Origin: Gonatopus flavifemur
Taxonomy: Eukaryota > Arthropoda > Insecta > Hymenoptera > Dryinidae
Direction: 5' to 3'
Assembly: GCA_018340375.1 (NCBI GenBank)
Contig: JAFFJZ010000007.1
Span: forward strand, 29,176,001-29,240,000
Length of the DNA: 64,000 nucleotides
In this document: positions 11,297 through 23,900 of the stretch, in pieces
Layout of the letters: each line of letters starts with the position of its first letter
Position numbering within the stretch: position 1 is the first letter of the stretch
Notes under the pieces: model-generated
What the model saw: the letters and a program-made list of their open reading frames with translations, nothing else
What the model was told of the DNA's origin: nothing
The model's database searches: none
Made by a program: the position numbers and the translations under genes

Positions 11297-14200
11297 TGCG
11301 ATCCATACAAAACCCATATATATGACTCTCGCGTGAGCAATCCCCAGCAACGTCATCCATGGAACTGTCTAGGGCCTCGCGAGAATCTAGCCAAGGGCTA
11401 GAAAGAGTCTAGTGGCTAGCGGGGAACTCGTAAGGGCCTAGCGAGTGCTGATATAACGCTTGCTCGGGATCACGTACATGAATTAACGTACACTGTACAT
11501 CCAATTCTATTGATGATTATCTCAACCACGTATATGAATTTTTCAAAATCCTCACGTGGATTATGTACGTTTTATGTAGGGGCCATACATTATTCTTTTC
11601 TTCCAGAAATTTTTCTCCAAATTCATCTTGTAAACAAAAATACTCATTACACAAATGGAACCGAAACTCATGAGAAATTTCTAAAAATTTGAATCAAAGT
11701 TGATATTTTCTCTCTGTATTTGACCAATCTTCCTACCCTTTCAACGCGGAGGGGAGCGAAAAGAACAAGGAATTGTGAGCAAAACATTTGTATAAATTTT
11801 ACAACCAATTGAAGATCGATTGAAACATCTTACGCGTAAGGAAATATTTATGTGAATTTATTAACGTAATATATCTAGTGACGATATCTAATGACTGCAA
11901 TTTATGATTATGTTAATGAAAAATATTTTCCACTCACTGAAACATTGATCAATTTGCTTGATGCGTTCACTTTACATTTGTAATTTTTTAGACCTGTAAG
12001 GATTCTGAAACAATTTTGAATTTTTGAACTTTGAATAACTTTTAGAAAATTTATCCAAGAACTGTGAGATACAGATAAAAAATACAGATTGTACATCGAC
12101 CAAACTGCACTATATATGAACTTCATTTTATAATCGTGGATTGATAAAAGTAGAATGAGCGAGTGAATGATTTTATCAGAAAATTATAAATAAATTGAAT
12201 TCTTCTCGTTCTGAGTAAAACCATCATGTAAGGAATTCTATATAATTTGTAAGTGTTTCAGAAAATTTCAGATTTCAAGTCTCAAACATAAATGATATTA
12301 TACAAAAATCTCAGTACGAGAAATCATGCTGTTTAAGTTTTGCTTCATTCGTAAGATTATCTTTTATTATAAGTTACGAACAATTGTTTTATATTGACCG
12401 GACTTGTTTTTTATAGATATTTATGATCGAGTGTTCCAATTAAACATTTGAATATTAAGATGAAGTGTTGTTTTTATTCCCCAAATTTGTGTTAAGAGTC
12501 GTCAACTTGAAGGTTTTAACATTTTTCATTCCCCAGCAGGACGAGAATGTATTTGAAATGTATTCTGAAGATATATAAAAATCTTCTCATGTTTTCAAAT
12601 GTCATAGGAATGCTCATAGAAGATTTAAAAAATCCCATATAAAAATTCTCAGGCTTCTCCAATACTGACGACAAAATATGATGACCAGGTGTAAGACTGA
12701 CAGCCAAGGTTGGGCAAGTCACGTAGAGACAAGGGTGGTTGAAAATGGATTGAATAAACTGTATGAAATTTCCTATATCACATGAATATGAAAATCTGAA
12801 ATTTGTAATTGAAATCTAGTTCAATCATGAATTTATGGAATTTACTGCAAAATGCATTAAAATTCATATAAGAATGCAAAAAAAATCATGATCCTGTGTG
12901 AAATCATACAAATTTATATGAAAAATTTGGAAAAGTTTTGAAAATTAATACAAAATGTATGTGCTCAGTACTTCACAGAAATTTATACGAAATTAGGGAA
13001 GCAATTTTGTGCAGTGTATTGTATCAATATGGGCGGTCAATAAATCAACTCCGTTGATTCATCATTGATCATAGGTTGCACCACGCCTGACTCATCCTTC
13101 AACTAACATTGCCTGCAAGAAGGAAACTGATTTCACACGAGAGCCTGTAGCGCATGGCGGAATACTGCTCCAAGCATTGGACAATTCTGAATGACAGTTG
13201 ACAGTTGCACTAAGCTTGGCTGGTAGCTCGATTCGGCTTCGGCGATAGCTTGACTCAACCTCAGCGATAGCTTGATCTAAGGTAAAACTCCCTTTTCATG
13301 CGGCAAATTGCAGTAACTCTCACCAGGGTATGCTGTTTATTTCTTGCGAGTGGCAAATCAGGAATTCAATGAATATATAAGCTTCCTCTGAACTTAATTT
13401 GTTTGCATCACAAATTCGGTTATGAAATGTTGTCTTTCTGCTAATCATCCACGCATACGCTTGCGCTGGAGGCCTTATGCTGCTATATTTCTATGCAAAG
13501 GTGGTTTTAATGTGGATCGATAATAACACTGTAAGAAAAAAGTCTCAATCTGTCTGCATCTCAATTTAAAATTGACTAAAATCCAAATCTTTCCATTGTG
13601 TCAACCATTGTTTTTTCTTTTCGGCTTGCTTTATTCGCGTATGAGGGTGTTTTGAAATGCATATTTCCAGGGGCACGAGAAATGAGAACAAATTCGGTGC
13701 ACGGTTACAGGCGCAACACTGTCGCAAGATTGCAACAAATTTGGCTGGTTCTGGGCAAACAAATTTTTGCATATTTGCCATTATTGGCACATGGATGACA
13801 TACAACCCTCTCCCCGGAGTCTTGATTATAGAAACTATTAGGCTGAGCCTTAAATAATATTATGATCTCAGAGTTGTGCCATGCCTGATTAACCTAGGCT
13901 CGGCCCATCTTGGTGAGTCTTGCTCCGCTAAAAATGCCAAACAGATCCATACAATATTTTGACCAGCATTTGATCGATTCTATCAGCTTTTGTAAAGCGG
14001 GTAGAGTTCAATACAACCTGTCAAAATCCGTGCAAAATCTTGTGCGGTTATGTCTGGAATTGGAAAGAAAAACCCATCGGAACGAAACAGAACATTTTTT
14101 GCTCGGTTCTGCCTGGGATACCTGGCGTACTTTTACCTGGGATATCAGAGAATTTCATATGTATCATAATGATGCCAATTCTTAGGAACATCGATTCTTT

Positions 14201-14749
14201 TTTATACAGGATATATCAGATTTTTATCGATATTTTATACAAATCTATGAAAATTAAATACTTTTTTGTATAGAAAGAAATCGATTCTGTTCAAGAATCA
14301 GCATCACTGAATGTATCACCGAATATTCCAAGTATTCGCGTGTCCTTAAGGATGCGTGAACTCGATGTCATTGGAGTTTGAATCTTTTTCTGAACCGAAA
14401 TATGAACTTTGAAATTATGTTGCTTTGGAAGTACTATCCCCAATATCAAAATGTGTCTCTGGGAAGTTTTCTAAACGTTCAGGAAACCTCCTCTACGTTT
14501 TATAAACGTTCTATAAACGTCGCAGTGGCACATTGCGCTACGTGGACCGTAACGTAATTTGTGTTTCTAGATAGAATGTCATAGAATTTCATTCCAAAAT
14601 GATATTAAAAAATTATAAACATGTGAACTCTCAGAGCTTCCAATATTCAATTCATTATCAATTCGTCTTTCAATAACACTAGAACACGCACACTGGTCTC
14701 TCAGATCCCAGAAGGATTTTTATCTTTTTCATAATCCAAACACCATCCA
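11297..14749. other. Intergenic stretch, small repeats only
   Basis: 11365-11450 repeats CTAGCGAG / CTCGC(G)AG words (a small palindromic repeat). 12540-13020 is rich in TTTATATGAAAAT words and ends in TTTTGTGCAGTG. 13200-13280 repeats CGATAGCTTGA(C/T)TC. No credible gene. Confidence 0.5.
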
Positions 14750-14970
14750 CACTGTAAAAACAAGAGTTTGAATTTTCCACGTTTCGATATCCCTCTTTTC
14801 AATGCACATGCAGTCATTGGCTTGCATTTGTTTCAACACATGTAACAAGTGCACAATTACTTGAAGTGAATTGAAAACATGCACTGAAAAAAATTCAAAT
14901 CAATCACTTCATGTGCATTAAAAACCGGGACACCAAAATGTGTGAAATTCAAACTCTTGCTTTCACAGTG
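14750..14970. mobile_element. CACTGT-type foldback element
   Basis: Arms CACTGTAAAAACAAGAGTT and AACTCTTGCTTTCACAGTG with CA on both sides. The interior has CACATGCAGTCATTGG / TTCATGTGCAT-like pairs. Confidence 0.85.
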
Positions 14971-15300
14971 CATAATGAGCAGGGCAACCGAAAACATGCA
15001 ACAGCATATTTTTTATTCTGCATCTGACGGACAAATAGCTTTGATATTTATCCATTTCAGATCAGAATGACCCTTTTGAGCCACATTTATTACAGCATAG
15101 TTTAGCATACTTTATATTTTAGTGCATATTTTAGCATATTTTGGCATATTTCGTGGAAAAGTGCATATTTCAGCATATTTGTATTTTTGTCAATGGAAAT
15201 ATATTTCACCGAGCATATCATTCACATTTCCAATCAACGTTATCTCGAGTAGAATATTTTCACAAAATATTTTTTGCAATATAAGTTTATTTTATTACGT

Positions 15301-15530
15301 CCCAATAAACATTTTTATGGAAGTCTTCCGGAACACTCTCAAAGATATCTGAAAGAGATCTAAAAGATGTCTTACGCAACAAAGTTAGATATGTTTAAGA
15401 TGTCTTCCTTCAAGATGTCTTTTAGATATCTTTCTACAAGATGCTTCAAACTTATCCAAATTTGTTGTGTAAGACATCTTTCACATTTCTTTGAGATATC
15501 TTTCAGACTTATCCAAAAATGTTTATTGAG
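15301..15530. mobile_element. CCCAATAAACA foldback element, AAGATGTCTT interior
   Basis: Ends CCCAATAAACATTTTT / AAAAATGTTTATTGAG with GT on both sides. The interior is AGATATCT, AAGATGTCTT and CCAAATTTG-type palindromes. Confidence 0.8.
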
Positions 15531-15869
15531 GTATATTTTTTAATTATTAATTCATTGATTCATTTATTTATTGGTTTATTCACTCATCTACTTATTCACA
15601 AGCTGAAATCACTGGTATATCAAAAATCCAAAACATATTGCTGTGGAAGATGATTAATTCACATTGATTTTGATATAATAACATATAATTTTCAATCAAC
15701 ATCTCAATAAAAGATGAGTATTGAACTTTTCAAACACATACAAGTAATGCAAGATAGAAGCCTGGTTTCCTAATCGTGATGTACATTTTTGCATTCAGCT
15801 TTTGATCGAAATCTATAAATCGAACCAATTAACAATTGCAATAAAATGTCAACAATATCCTATCTCAGA

Positions 15870-16445
15870 AAATATGAAATACCTATTCAGATTCAGGAAA
15901 ATCCAAAAGAATTCAGAGACTGTTGGATTTGCAAAAATTATGTGTCGAACTTTTTAGAAGGATTCAGGAAAATTAAGAAGAAAATAAATTGAATGAAATT
16001 TTTGGTTCAAGATTTCAGTGGCATTGAGGGAATTTCAGAGAGATTTAGAGACAGGTGAGTTGGGGAAAATTGTGCGTTGAACTTTTCAGAGGGATCCAGA
16101 GAGGTTCGGAGGAGTTCAGGAAAATTCAGAGAGAAGTAAATTGAGTAAAAGTTTTGTTCCAAGATTCAGAGGAATTCCGAGAGTTTTGGAGAGATTCAGA
16201 GAAAGGTAAAGTATGAAAAATTGGGCGATGGGTTTTTTAGAGGGATTCAGAGAAATTTAGGAAGATTCAGAAAGAAATATGGGTTAAATTTTTGGTTGAA
16301 AATTTCAAAGGTAGCAAGTTTCAGAGACATTCAGAGACAGGTGAATGTAAGAAAGAATCGTGCATTGAACTTTTCAGAAAAAATCAGAGAAATTCAGAGG
16401 AATTCAGGGGAGAGTAAATTCAGTGGAATTTTGGGTTCAAGATTT
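15870..16445 (+). repeat. Degenerate tandem array, ~130-150-bp unit
   Basis: Successive units each carry a G(T/C)G(T/C)(A/G)(T/C)TGAACTTTTCAGA-like anchor (near 15936, 16067, 16216, 16351) followed by GATTCAGAGA words. A further run of the same unit begins near 17517, so the array was split by the two insertions between. Confidence 0.65.
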
Positions 16446-16447
16446 CA

Positions 16448-16579
16448 CACAGTAAAAAATTTTTCGTCATTATGTAAAGTGTTAAAATTTGTGTGTAGAA
16501 TATTGAACATTCTAGAGTGTTGAATATTCTACACACAAATTTTAATACTTTACACAATGACGATACGTTTTTTACTGTG
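16448..16579. mobile_element. 132-bp near-perfect hairpin element
   Basis: Ends CACAGTAAAAAA / TTTTTTACTGTG with direct CA flanks (16446-16447, 16580-16581). The ~62-bp arms pair almost throughout (TGTGTGTAGAATATT against AATATTCTACACACA) around a very small loop. It would give a long stem if transcribed. Confidence 0.85.
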
Positions 16580-16617
16580 CAGAGGCTTTCAGGTAATTGA
16601 GGAGAGACACATATACA

Positions 16618-17432
16618 CACGGAGAAGAATATATGGGATTGATTACCATTCGCTCCAGTTCTCATCGCGACTTTGAAGCCAACCAACTAATTTTATTGAA
16701 CTAGAAAACTCCAACCCATCGAAGAATTCATCCGCGTTTCCCAATATGATCAGAATCAGGTTCCTTTCTCGTTGACTCATTAATTGATCAACCCTCAATG
16801 GTCGCCAGGATTCCCTTTCTTAGATACTGAGGGAAAGGATTTTCCATAAAAGCCTCTAACTATGATTAATATGGATACTGGATGCAAATCAAAGAAAACT
16901 TTGAATATTTTTAAGCCTTTCTTTATTTTTTGCTATTCCTGTGAGTTGGTTCTGGTCCCTGACTTGCAGTCGTGCTGACTCTACTACTGAACCGAAACTG
17001 TCTTTTCGCTAAACTTGATCGCTATTTATACCCATTCTAATCTTCTAATCTACGCATGCGCGACGCAATCGATTATTTATTGATCGATAATCGATTATCT
17101 CTTCTTGTTTGAACTCAACTCTATTTCGATATATCGATTGATATTCGATTATCACTTCTTGTTTGAGTTCAACTTCATTTCAATATATCGACCGATAATC
17201 GATTATCGTCTTCCTTACATTGCAGCTTTGACGGGTGATTACAACTTTAGAATAGGAGTTGGGAGATGACTCGCGGTTTGGTGATCGTTCTTATGTTAAC
17301 CTACCTTTCCATGGTGATGTAAACAGTTCATCACATTCAATCTGATCTTGAATGGTCTTATCGCAATTCTGAAATATGTGTCACCGAATTACTATCCTTT
17401 CTAGTAACCGTTACCATATATTTTCCTCAGTG
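16618..17432. mobile_element. CACGGAG-type element filled by a solo LTR
   Basis: Ends CACGGAGAAG / TTTTCCTCAGTG with CA on both sides. Outside the LTR it matches the uninterrupted copy at 52070-52312 along its length (TGGGATTGATTACCATTCGC, TGACTCGCG(G/A)TTTGGTGATC, ATCTGTCACCGAATT-like). Confidence 0.85.
16674..17243 (-). mobile_element. Solo LTR of an LTR retrotransposon
   Basis: 570 bp bounded by TG...CA and a direct ACTT duplication (16670-16673 and 17244-17247). The empty site in the sister element has a single ACTT. On the minus strand a TATA box GGTATAAATAG (about 17022-17033) is followed ~100 bp on by AATAAAG (16921-16927), as expected for U3-R-U5. No internal retrotransposon region is present. 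Confidence 0.8.
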
Positions 17433-17516
17433 CAGGTGACTTGTTCCTACCTGTTTCTGTACAGATTTTGTCATTTTAGCCTGTTTCTGTCTGGCATTTT
17501 CGACAGGAGCGAATTA

Positions 17517-17800
17517 GGAAAAATCGTGCGGTGTATTTTTCAGAGGGATTCAGAGGAATTCAGAAAAATTCACTCAAATCCAGATGAATCTTTGAATTCT
17601 AAATAAATGGATGAATTGAAAACAATTCAGAAAGATTTCGGAAAATTTCTAAATCTCTATTAGAAAAATTCCGAGAGAGTCACGGAAAATTAGAGATATT
17701 CAAGATGTATTACTATCTGACAAGTCTCTAACTTCGAGAGGTCACTCTGAAATCACTCTGAATCTCTCTGGAAAATGTCCCAAAATATGGAAATTCAGAG
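17517..17800 (+). repeat. Continuation of the ~140-bp GATTCAGAG array
   Basis: It starts with AAAAATCGTGCGGTGTATTT, the same anchor as the units at 15.9-16.4 kb, then many (A)TTCAGA(G/A) words, switching to the complementary CTCTGAATC orientation near 17750. Confidence 0.6.
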
Positions 17801-20768
17801 AGATTTTTTTTACCAAAGAATCGTATTGATGAAAAATTTTGTTCCGATTTTTTCTCTCTCAAACAACACAGTGAATCAAAGATTTTTCATATTGAGGGCA
17901 TAATTTCATTTTTAGAGTCTAGTCAACTCGAATTAGTTTGAGTATGCCAGCAAAATTCCTAAGATATTCAAAAATTATTCTTCTAAATATATTTTATCCA
18001 ACAGTTTTCGTTTTTTGGAAGCTAGCTTGAAGAAGATTTTTCAAAAGTGTCGAACATATTCCTCTTAAATCTTTTTCAGCAATCTTCCTCAAAATGTCTT
18101 CCAGAAGATGGAAACCATCGTATAAGATTTCTCTCAGGAATCTCTCAAAAGATCTTTTTTAAAATTTCAAAATTTCGCTTGTCTACATCTTGACTTGTGA
18201 ATGGAGAAAAATAATTTTCTAAATATTACTACATTTTGTACGTAAGTGACAGTGTAAGTGAGATAATGTAATTTTTACAATACAGCGTAGTAAAAATGCA
18301 TGCTCAATGATTTGAAAAATCGTTCAATTTGGCGCAACATCACATCATAAAGCATGAATTTTTACCACACTGTGTGATAAAAATTAGATGATTTCACTTA
18401 TACTGCTAATTTAGTACAAAATGCAGTAATATGTATTGAAACCCATTTTTCCCTCCGTGTAAAAGACTTCAGTCAGGACGATATTTTACAATACTAAAGA
18501 ATCGCATATTTTTGTGTCATTTGACGAAAGATATCCAAAATTTTGTTCGAACGAGAAGTGGATTATTATAGATGATCTACCAATAGATCTTCTCAGATGA
18601 TTCTGTCAAACTAATTTTGCATATGTTCTGCGTACATTCTAAGAATGTAAATTTCCCATATGTTACACTCACTCGAACCATATCTTAAATCATCCATATG
18701 TTTACTCAATAAGATGTGAATTTTACAACTTTTTTTCTTCAATGTAAGAATTTGTGTTAAAAACCATAGAGTTTGAAATTTTCAGTGGAATATATCTGCA
18801 TATCTGGAAAGTATATGATTTCATGTTAAAACTATAAAAACTGGTTTTTATGGCACATTTTCAGCACAAAAGACAATTTTTCAAGAGCATATTTTTTTAG
18901 CATGAAAACCAATTTTTGGAGCATATTTTGAGCGCTTCAAACAACTTTTTTAGAGCATACTTTTGGTTGTCCTGATAATGAGTCAAAACCTATTCGAAAC
19001 TTTTTTTCAAATGAGCTACAGCTATTTGAAATTTTGTTTTTTCGCGTTTGTATTGTATGGATAAGCGATTCGAACTTCAGCAATATGTAACGTATTGGAA
19101 AAATATGGAGAAATAGACAGCTGCTTGGCCATGTAGGAAAAATAAAAAATGAAAACTTCAAAAAATTAATGTATAATGAAACTTTATCATCTGTTCCTTT
19201 CTCATACATGATCACAAAATATAATATTATATTATATATTTTCTTCTTCTTTTAGAAAAGCGACAAATACACGTGTACACGTTACTGCTATGCAAAAATA
19301 TATGAATATGTATGCGTACATAAGCATATCAACGGCTGTAACACCGAATACCTTTAGTGTTCATTCGAATATGATTAAAACAGTCATGCATCGTCCTTTT
19401 AATCGGACGGTGAGTTTAATTTCACATTCGATGAATCATCCACTATGTATCCCATGGAACAGCTTGATCAGACTGACGTCAATTTGATTAGGAATTCCTA
19501 CTAGGCAATTGTAAATTTCATTTCACTCGAGGAAAAAGCAAAAATTATTGACATGAAACTGATCAAAAAACCGTATGGAAGAATTTTTGTTCTTGTTTGA
19601 ATAAACGACTAGCTTAGACACTTGGGATTTTTAGCAAGGAATTGATTTCAAATGGTGAAGATTTTTACATCTTGTCACGACTTTATCAGAAGAGGCAAAC
19701 GATGAAACTTTCTCATACAAATTGATTTGCAATTATGAATCCATATTAAAGTATACATATATACTTATGTATATATCACAAAATTATATAAATAAAACGA
19801 AAAGAGATTCATTAAGCAAGATTATATGAACTCTACGAAGATGAAATGTAAATAAATGTGCGTATTTTTCTGTTCATTGCTTGATCCCTTCGCGGAAAAA
19901 ATTCCTGTTATGAAGTTTTTCTTATCCAGCGTATCTTAATGATTAGAACAACTTTTCATCATATCATATGGAAAATATTCAAAAACGAGAAAGGTTTCAA
20001 GCACAAATAGAAATATTTTTTATTGAAAAGTATTGAGAAGTAGAACTTGTTCGTTACCGATCAGACGATTTTGTGATCAGATAAAGCGTAACGTTCAACA
20101 AGAGATTACGAATTGTTTTTTGGACGGATAAGCGTAAGGTTTTCAATGTTCATCGAATGATGATTTCTTATGAAGGATCAAGAAGTTTTAGACCCATTTC
20201 GAATAACTATAAATTCAAATAAAATATTATTGATTTCCTACAACTCTGATGCGAATCGCTTTAATAATTTCAACCAACAAATACAAAAATATTACCAATT
20301 TTCCCTCAAAAAGCTATTGATCTTTACTACAACAACTATAATCAACTATATTTTTGTTTATATTTGTTACAAGGTGCCAAATTAAGAAATTCCATGCAAA
20401 TTCAGAATTCAAAACTTCCAATGATTAACTACTGATTTTTTCTGAACTAATTCAACTCAATTACAATATTATATTCCCTAAAATGATTAGTAATTCTAAG
20501 TATTTAGAATGTTGTTAATCTACAGCTAAGACGATATTCAGAATTTCGTATTTTCTTGTGAATGATTGTAGATTAAGCACTTTTATCTGTCATTATTATT
20601 TCGTCCGAACAAGAAGTTATGATTTTCGAATAACAAGGCACAAATCTCCAAAAGAAATTTCTTCCGCTAAGGACTGCGTTTGAATGATGTTCACATAACT
20701 CTGAAAGATCATCGAAAAGATGATGCCATATTAAATATTCATAACTCGATGGTTTATACGTTCAACGT
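17801..20768. other. Downstream of the FAMeT/DM9 gene; no gene seen
   Basis: 18190-18461 is a hairpin (GGAGAAAAATAATTT.. to ..CCATTTTTCCCTCCGTG, with ACTACATTTTGTAC / GTACAAAATGCAGT). 18840-18960 repeats AGAGCATATTTT. The rest is AT-rich without recognisable features. Confidence 0.5.
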
Positions 20769-20999
20769 TTATTGAGAGACCATGATTTCATATTCGGGGA
20801 AAGCAACTTCATTTCCGCCGAATGGAATGTAGCAAACAGCGTGGGATGGCTGCACTTTTCCGACAGTCACAGTGCCCTCGTGGTGCACACGACCGACGTA
20901 AAGAGGTTCGCCATCCTCGGTTTCACCTCCTGGAATCGCGTTGGGTGGAATATTATCACCGCTGCATGGAACCCACTTGGGATTGCAAGCGCACAGAAC
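20769..20999 (-). CDS. FAMeT/DM9 gene terminal exon 8 (DM9 repeat 2)
   Basis: 231 bp: 76 codons plus TAA. It encodes the second DM9 repeat: VLCACNPKWVPCSGDN, GEPLYVGRVHHEGTVTVGK, PSHAVCYIPFGGNE, PEYEIMVSQ. It is separated from exon 7 by the shortest intron of the gene (73 bp, 21000-21072; acceptor TTTCAG). An AATAAA hexamer overlaps the stop codon (20768-20773). Confidence 0.92.
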   Translation of the reverse strand, partial: VLCACNPKWVPCSGDNIPPNAIPGGETEDGEPLYVGRVHHEGTVTVGKVQPSHAVCYIPFGGNEVAFPEYEIMVSQ

Positions 21000-23900
21000 C
21001 TGAAATTATCAAAAAAAGAACGGTTATTAAAATTTGGTCTCAAAATGATATTCCATCATATTTTATTCTTACCTGATAATCAGATTTTCCGTGTTCCGCA
21101 CCTCCCCAAGAAACATAGCAAACCGCATGACTAGGTTTCAGTTTTCCAGGTATTAAAGCACCTTCGTGGTGAGCTCTACCCACGTACAAAGTTTCTCCAT
21201 CGTTTCCACCTTCGACCGAATCAGGTGGTACCATACCACCCGAAGCATCGCACCAACAGAATTTCCCGGTATCCAAACCTTGGACTTCCAATGGTGCGGA
21301 TGGCGCCGAGCCAGAGTCTGAGTCTGCAAATAATATACACATGAGATCCATTATTCTACATTGTAGCTTCTAAAGATCAACATTTATCATCTAAAAAACC
21401 ACATCATGGATGTTGAAAAGTAAAAAAAAGATAATCAAAGAAACACAAGTGGTCCAAGCCTAATTTTACAGCATACACATTCACAAACCATCACCAAAGC
21501 GTGCAGAAGAACAATCCTGAGATTCGAAGGAAAAATTTATGCTTATAGAATTTGCTAAAAAAAAAATGTTTATAACGAGTTTAGTAACGTTATCAGAACG
21601 CTTTCTAAGGTCAGAAACGCCAAGCATGTAGAATGATTTAAGAAGAAAATAATAGTTGCTCTGGAGAATGAAAACATTTCCGAACCGTTCCACGAATCCC
21701 CACATTGTACAGATTTGTACGAACAAGTCATTCATGAGCAAGCATCGCACCTCGTATGAGTATTTTTAAACTTATTATATGGAAAATAATATAAATTTGC
21801 GAATGCCAAATTGTCACATATTTTGTGATTCAAGATTATCGTGCCTCAATTTGAATTTTCATCTATTCTATATATAATTTATCAAACTTTGTTTCGATTG
21901 ATCGATTTCGTTGGTGAGTAGATAACTTTAGTAAACAAACTGGATGAGAAATCGGATGAAACTCCAGATGAGGATCTGGATACAAACCTGGACAGACCAT
22001 ATCCGGGCGCTAATACGGGTTTTCCGGCGGTTGTTTATTTTTCGGTCCGAATATGGTTCGGCATCCCGAATGAAATATCCCGATGTGCCCAAGGAGATTC
22101 GATCCTAAAACCCGACACTGATCCGGGTAGAACCGGATGCAAAATCGCTGTGAAACCCGTATTCGCGGTTATCTATCCGGATTTAATTTAGAGTTTGTTC
22201 TTTTATAAATCAGTGAAAAATACTGAGGATCGGTGAATTTCACTGGCGAATCAGTGCTGAGTCTGTCACTGATTCAATCCAGTGGCATTCATTGATTTGG
22301 ATTTAGAGAGCCGGATTCTCATCCAATTTTTTTCTGAGGGCAGAGGTCAATTTTTCGAATGACCATTTTACCTAATTTTAATATCCCAAGCGAAAAGGTT
22401 AGATGAAAATTATATGGAAAATATATAAAATTCTGTACAAAGAAATGATCCTATAGGAATTTTATACAAAAAATTATGTATAAACTGTATATAATCATAC
22501 ATAATGATGATCTATATATAATCTGAAATTAATACAATATAATTCATTATGGAATTATTTTCTTATACGCTGTTTATATTTTCGATACTGCGTTTGTTCG
22601 CATTGGCGATCTCAAATCACATAAATGTCACACAAAAGAGAAAGATGAAGAATCAGTTCGATTAATCTTGTTCTTAGGCCCCATTTATCTGTTTTTTTTT
22701 GTTTTGGATTACTTTTTTTGTGAGTGCCAGGAGTAATGCCAGGATGTTCGAAACGCAGTTTCCAATTTCCAGTAGCGCCCCAACCGGTACGTACACCGAC
22801 GTGGCTGATGCCCATTGGATTTGGGTCCTGCCATTCCATGAGAACTGGACCGTTACGATCATTGGCTTTTACTACAATTTTTCCCTCGTGCCAAGTGATC
22901 GCAAACCTTTTGTGCTCACGCTCGTTTAGTAGTTTTGGTGTGTCGACGCGCACCTATATTATTCGTTGGATGCAAAACCAACAACCATTGAATTGAAAAA
23001 AAAAAGTTATTTCACCAATTGTGGGATAATTTATTATGAATTTCAATTCACTAGATTTATAATTTATGTGATTTCTCAGCTTGAGATCTAAAAGATCCCG
23101 TATTTATTGGCTACCTTTGTAGAAAGGACTCATCACATTCCCTCGGTACGCTATTAGATTTCTACCGGGGTATTGAATCAAATCGAGAAATCATGCTCAA
23201 CCTTATCCCAGCAAATACAAAAATGTCGACAGCGTTTGCTGGGATTTTAAAGGAGATATCTTTTGAAGAAAAATGTACATCTGAAAATCCCTGAAAATTT
23301 CTTTGTATTTCTTCTGAACTTCTGCAAGTTTGCAATCTACGATGAACATACATTGTAAAAAATAATCGGAAGTTTCAATGAACCGGAAAATTCCAATCCT
23401 GGGATAGGAAATCAATTTCCGGTACATTTATATGGATGTTTCCATATAAATGTAACTGAAAATCCCGAACATTTATGTGAAGTTTTCCATAAAAATTTTT
23501 CACAGTGTATGTTTCGGATTTTTGTACAAACTTTTGGGATCTTTTTGAATCGCTCTGAGAGCTATGAGAAAACGTTTTATCGAATTTATCTGAGATTTTC
23601 AAAGATGAGGTATGTCGAATGTAGTTGATATAAATTATCAAATCAAGGATATTTGCACCTTGTCGGGTTGTTTTCGATCATATCTGATAACCGAGGCTGT
23701 ATTTTCCCATCCACCGAGCATAATTTCGTACATGGGACTCGATTCTCCCCTTTTGTCGGAAAGAGCGATGTGAGCGTTACTCTTGGCTCTGACTTCGATC
23801 AGCACTGCACCGCTTCGTACCGCATGGAATTTGTAGTCCAGTCGATTCGGTGTTTTCAATGGTGTTCGACCTTGTACGTACAATGTTTTTTTTATAATAA

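Noticed and set aside
20772..21134. 120-codon plus-strand open frame
   Set aside because: Antisense shadow of the two DM9 exons and the short intron between them.
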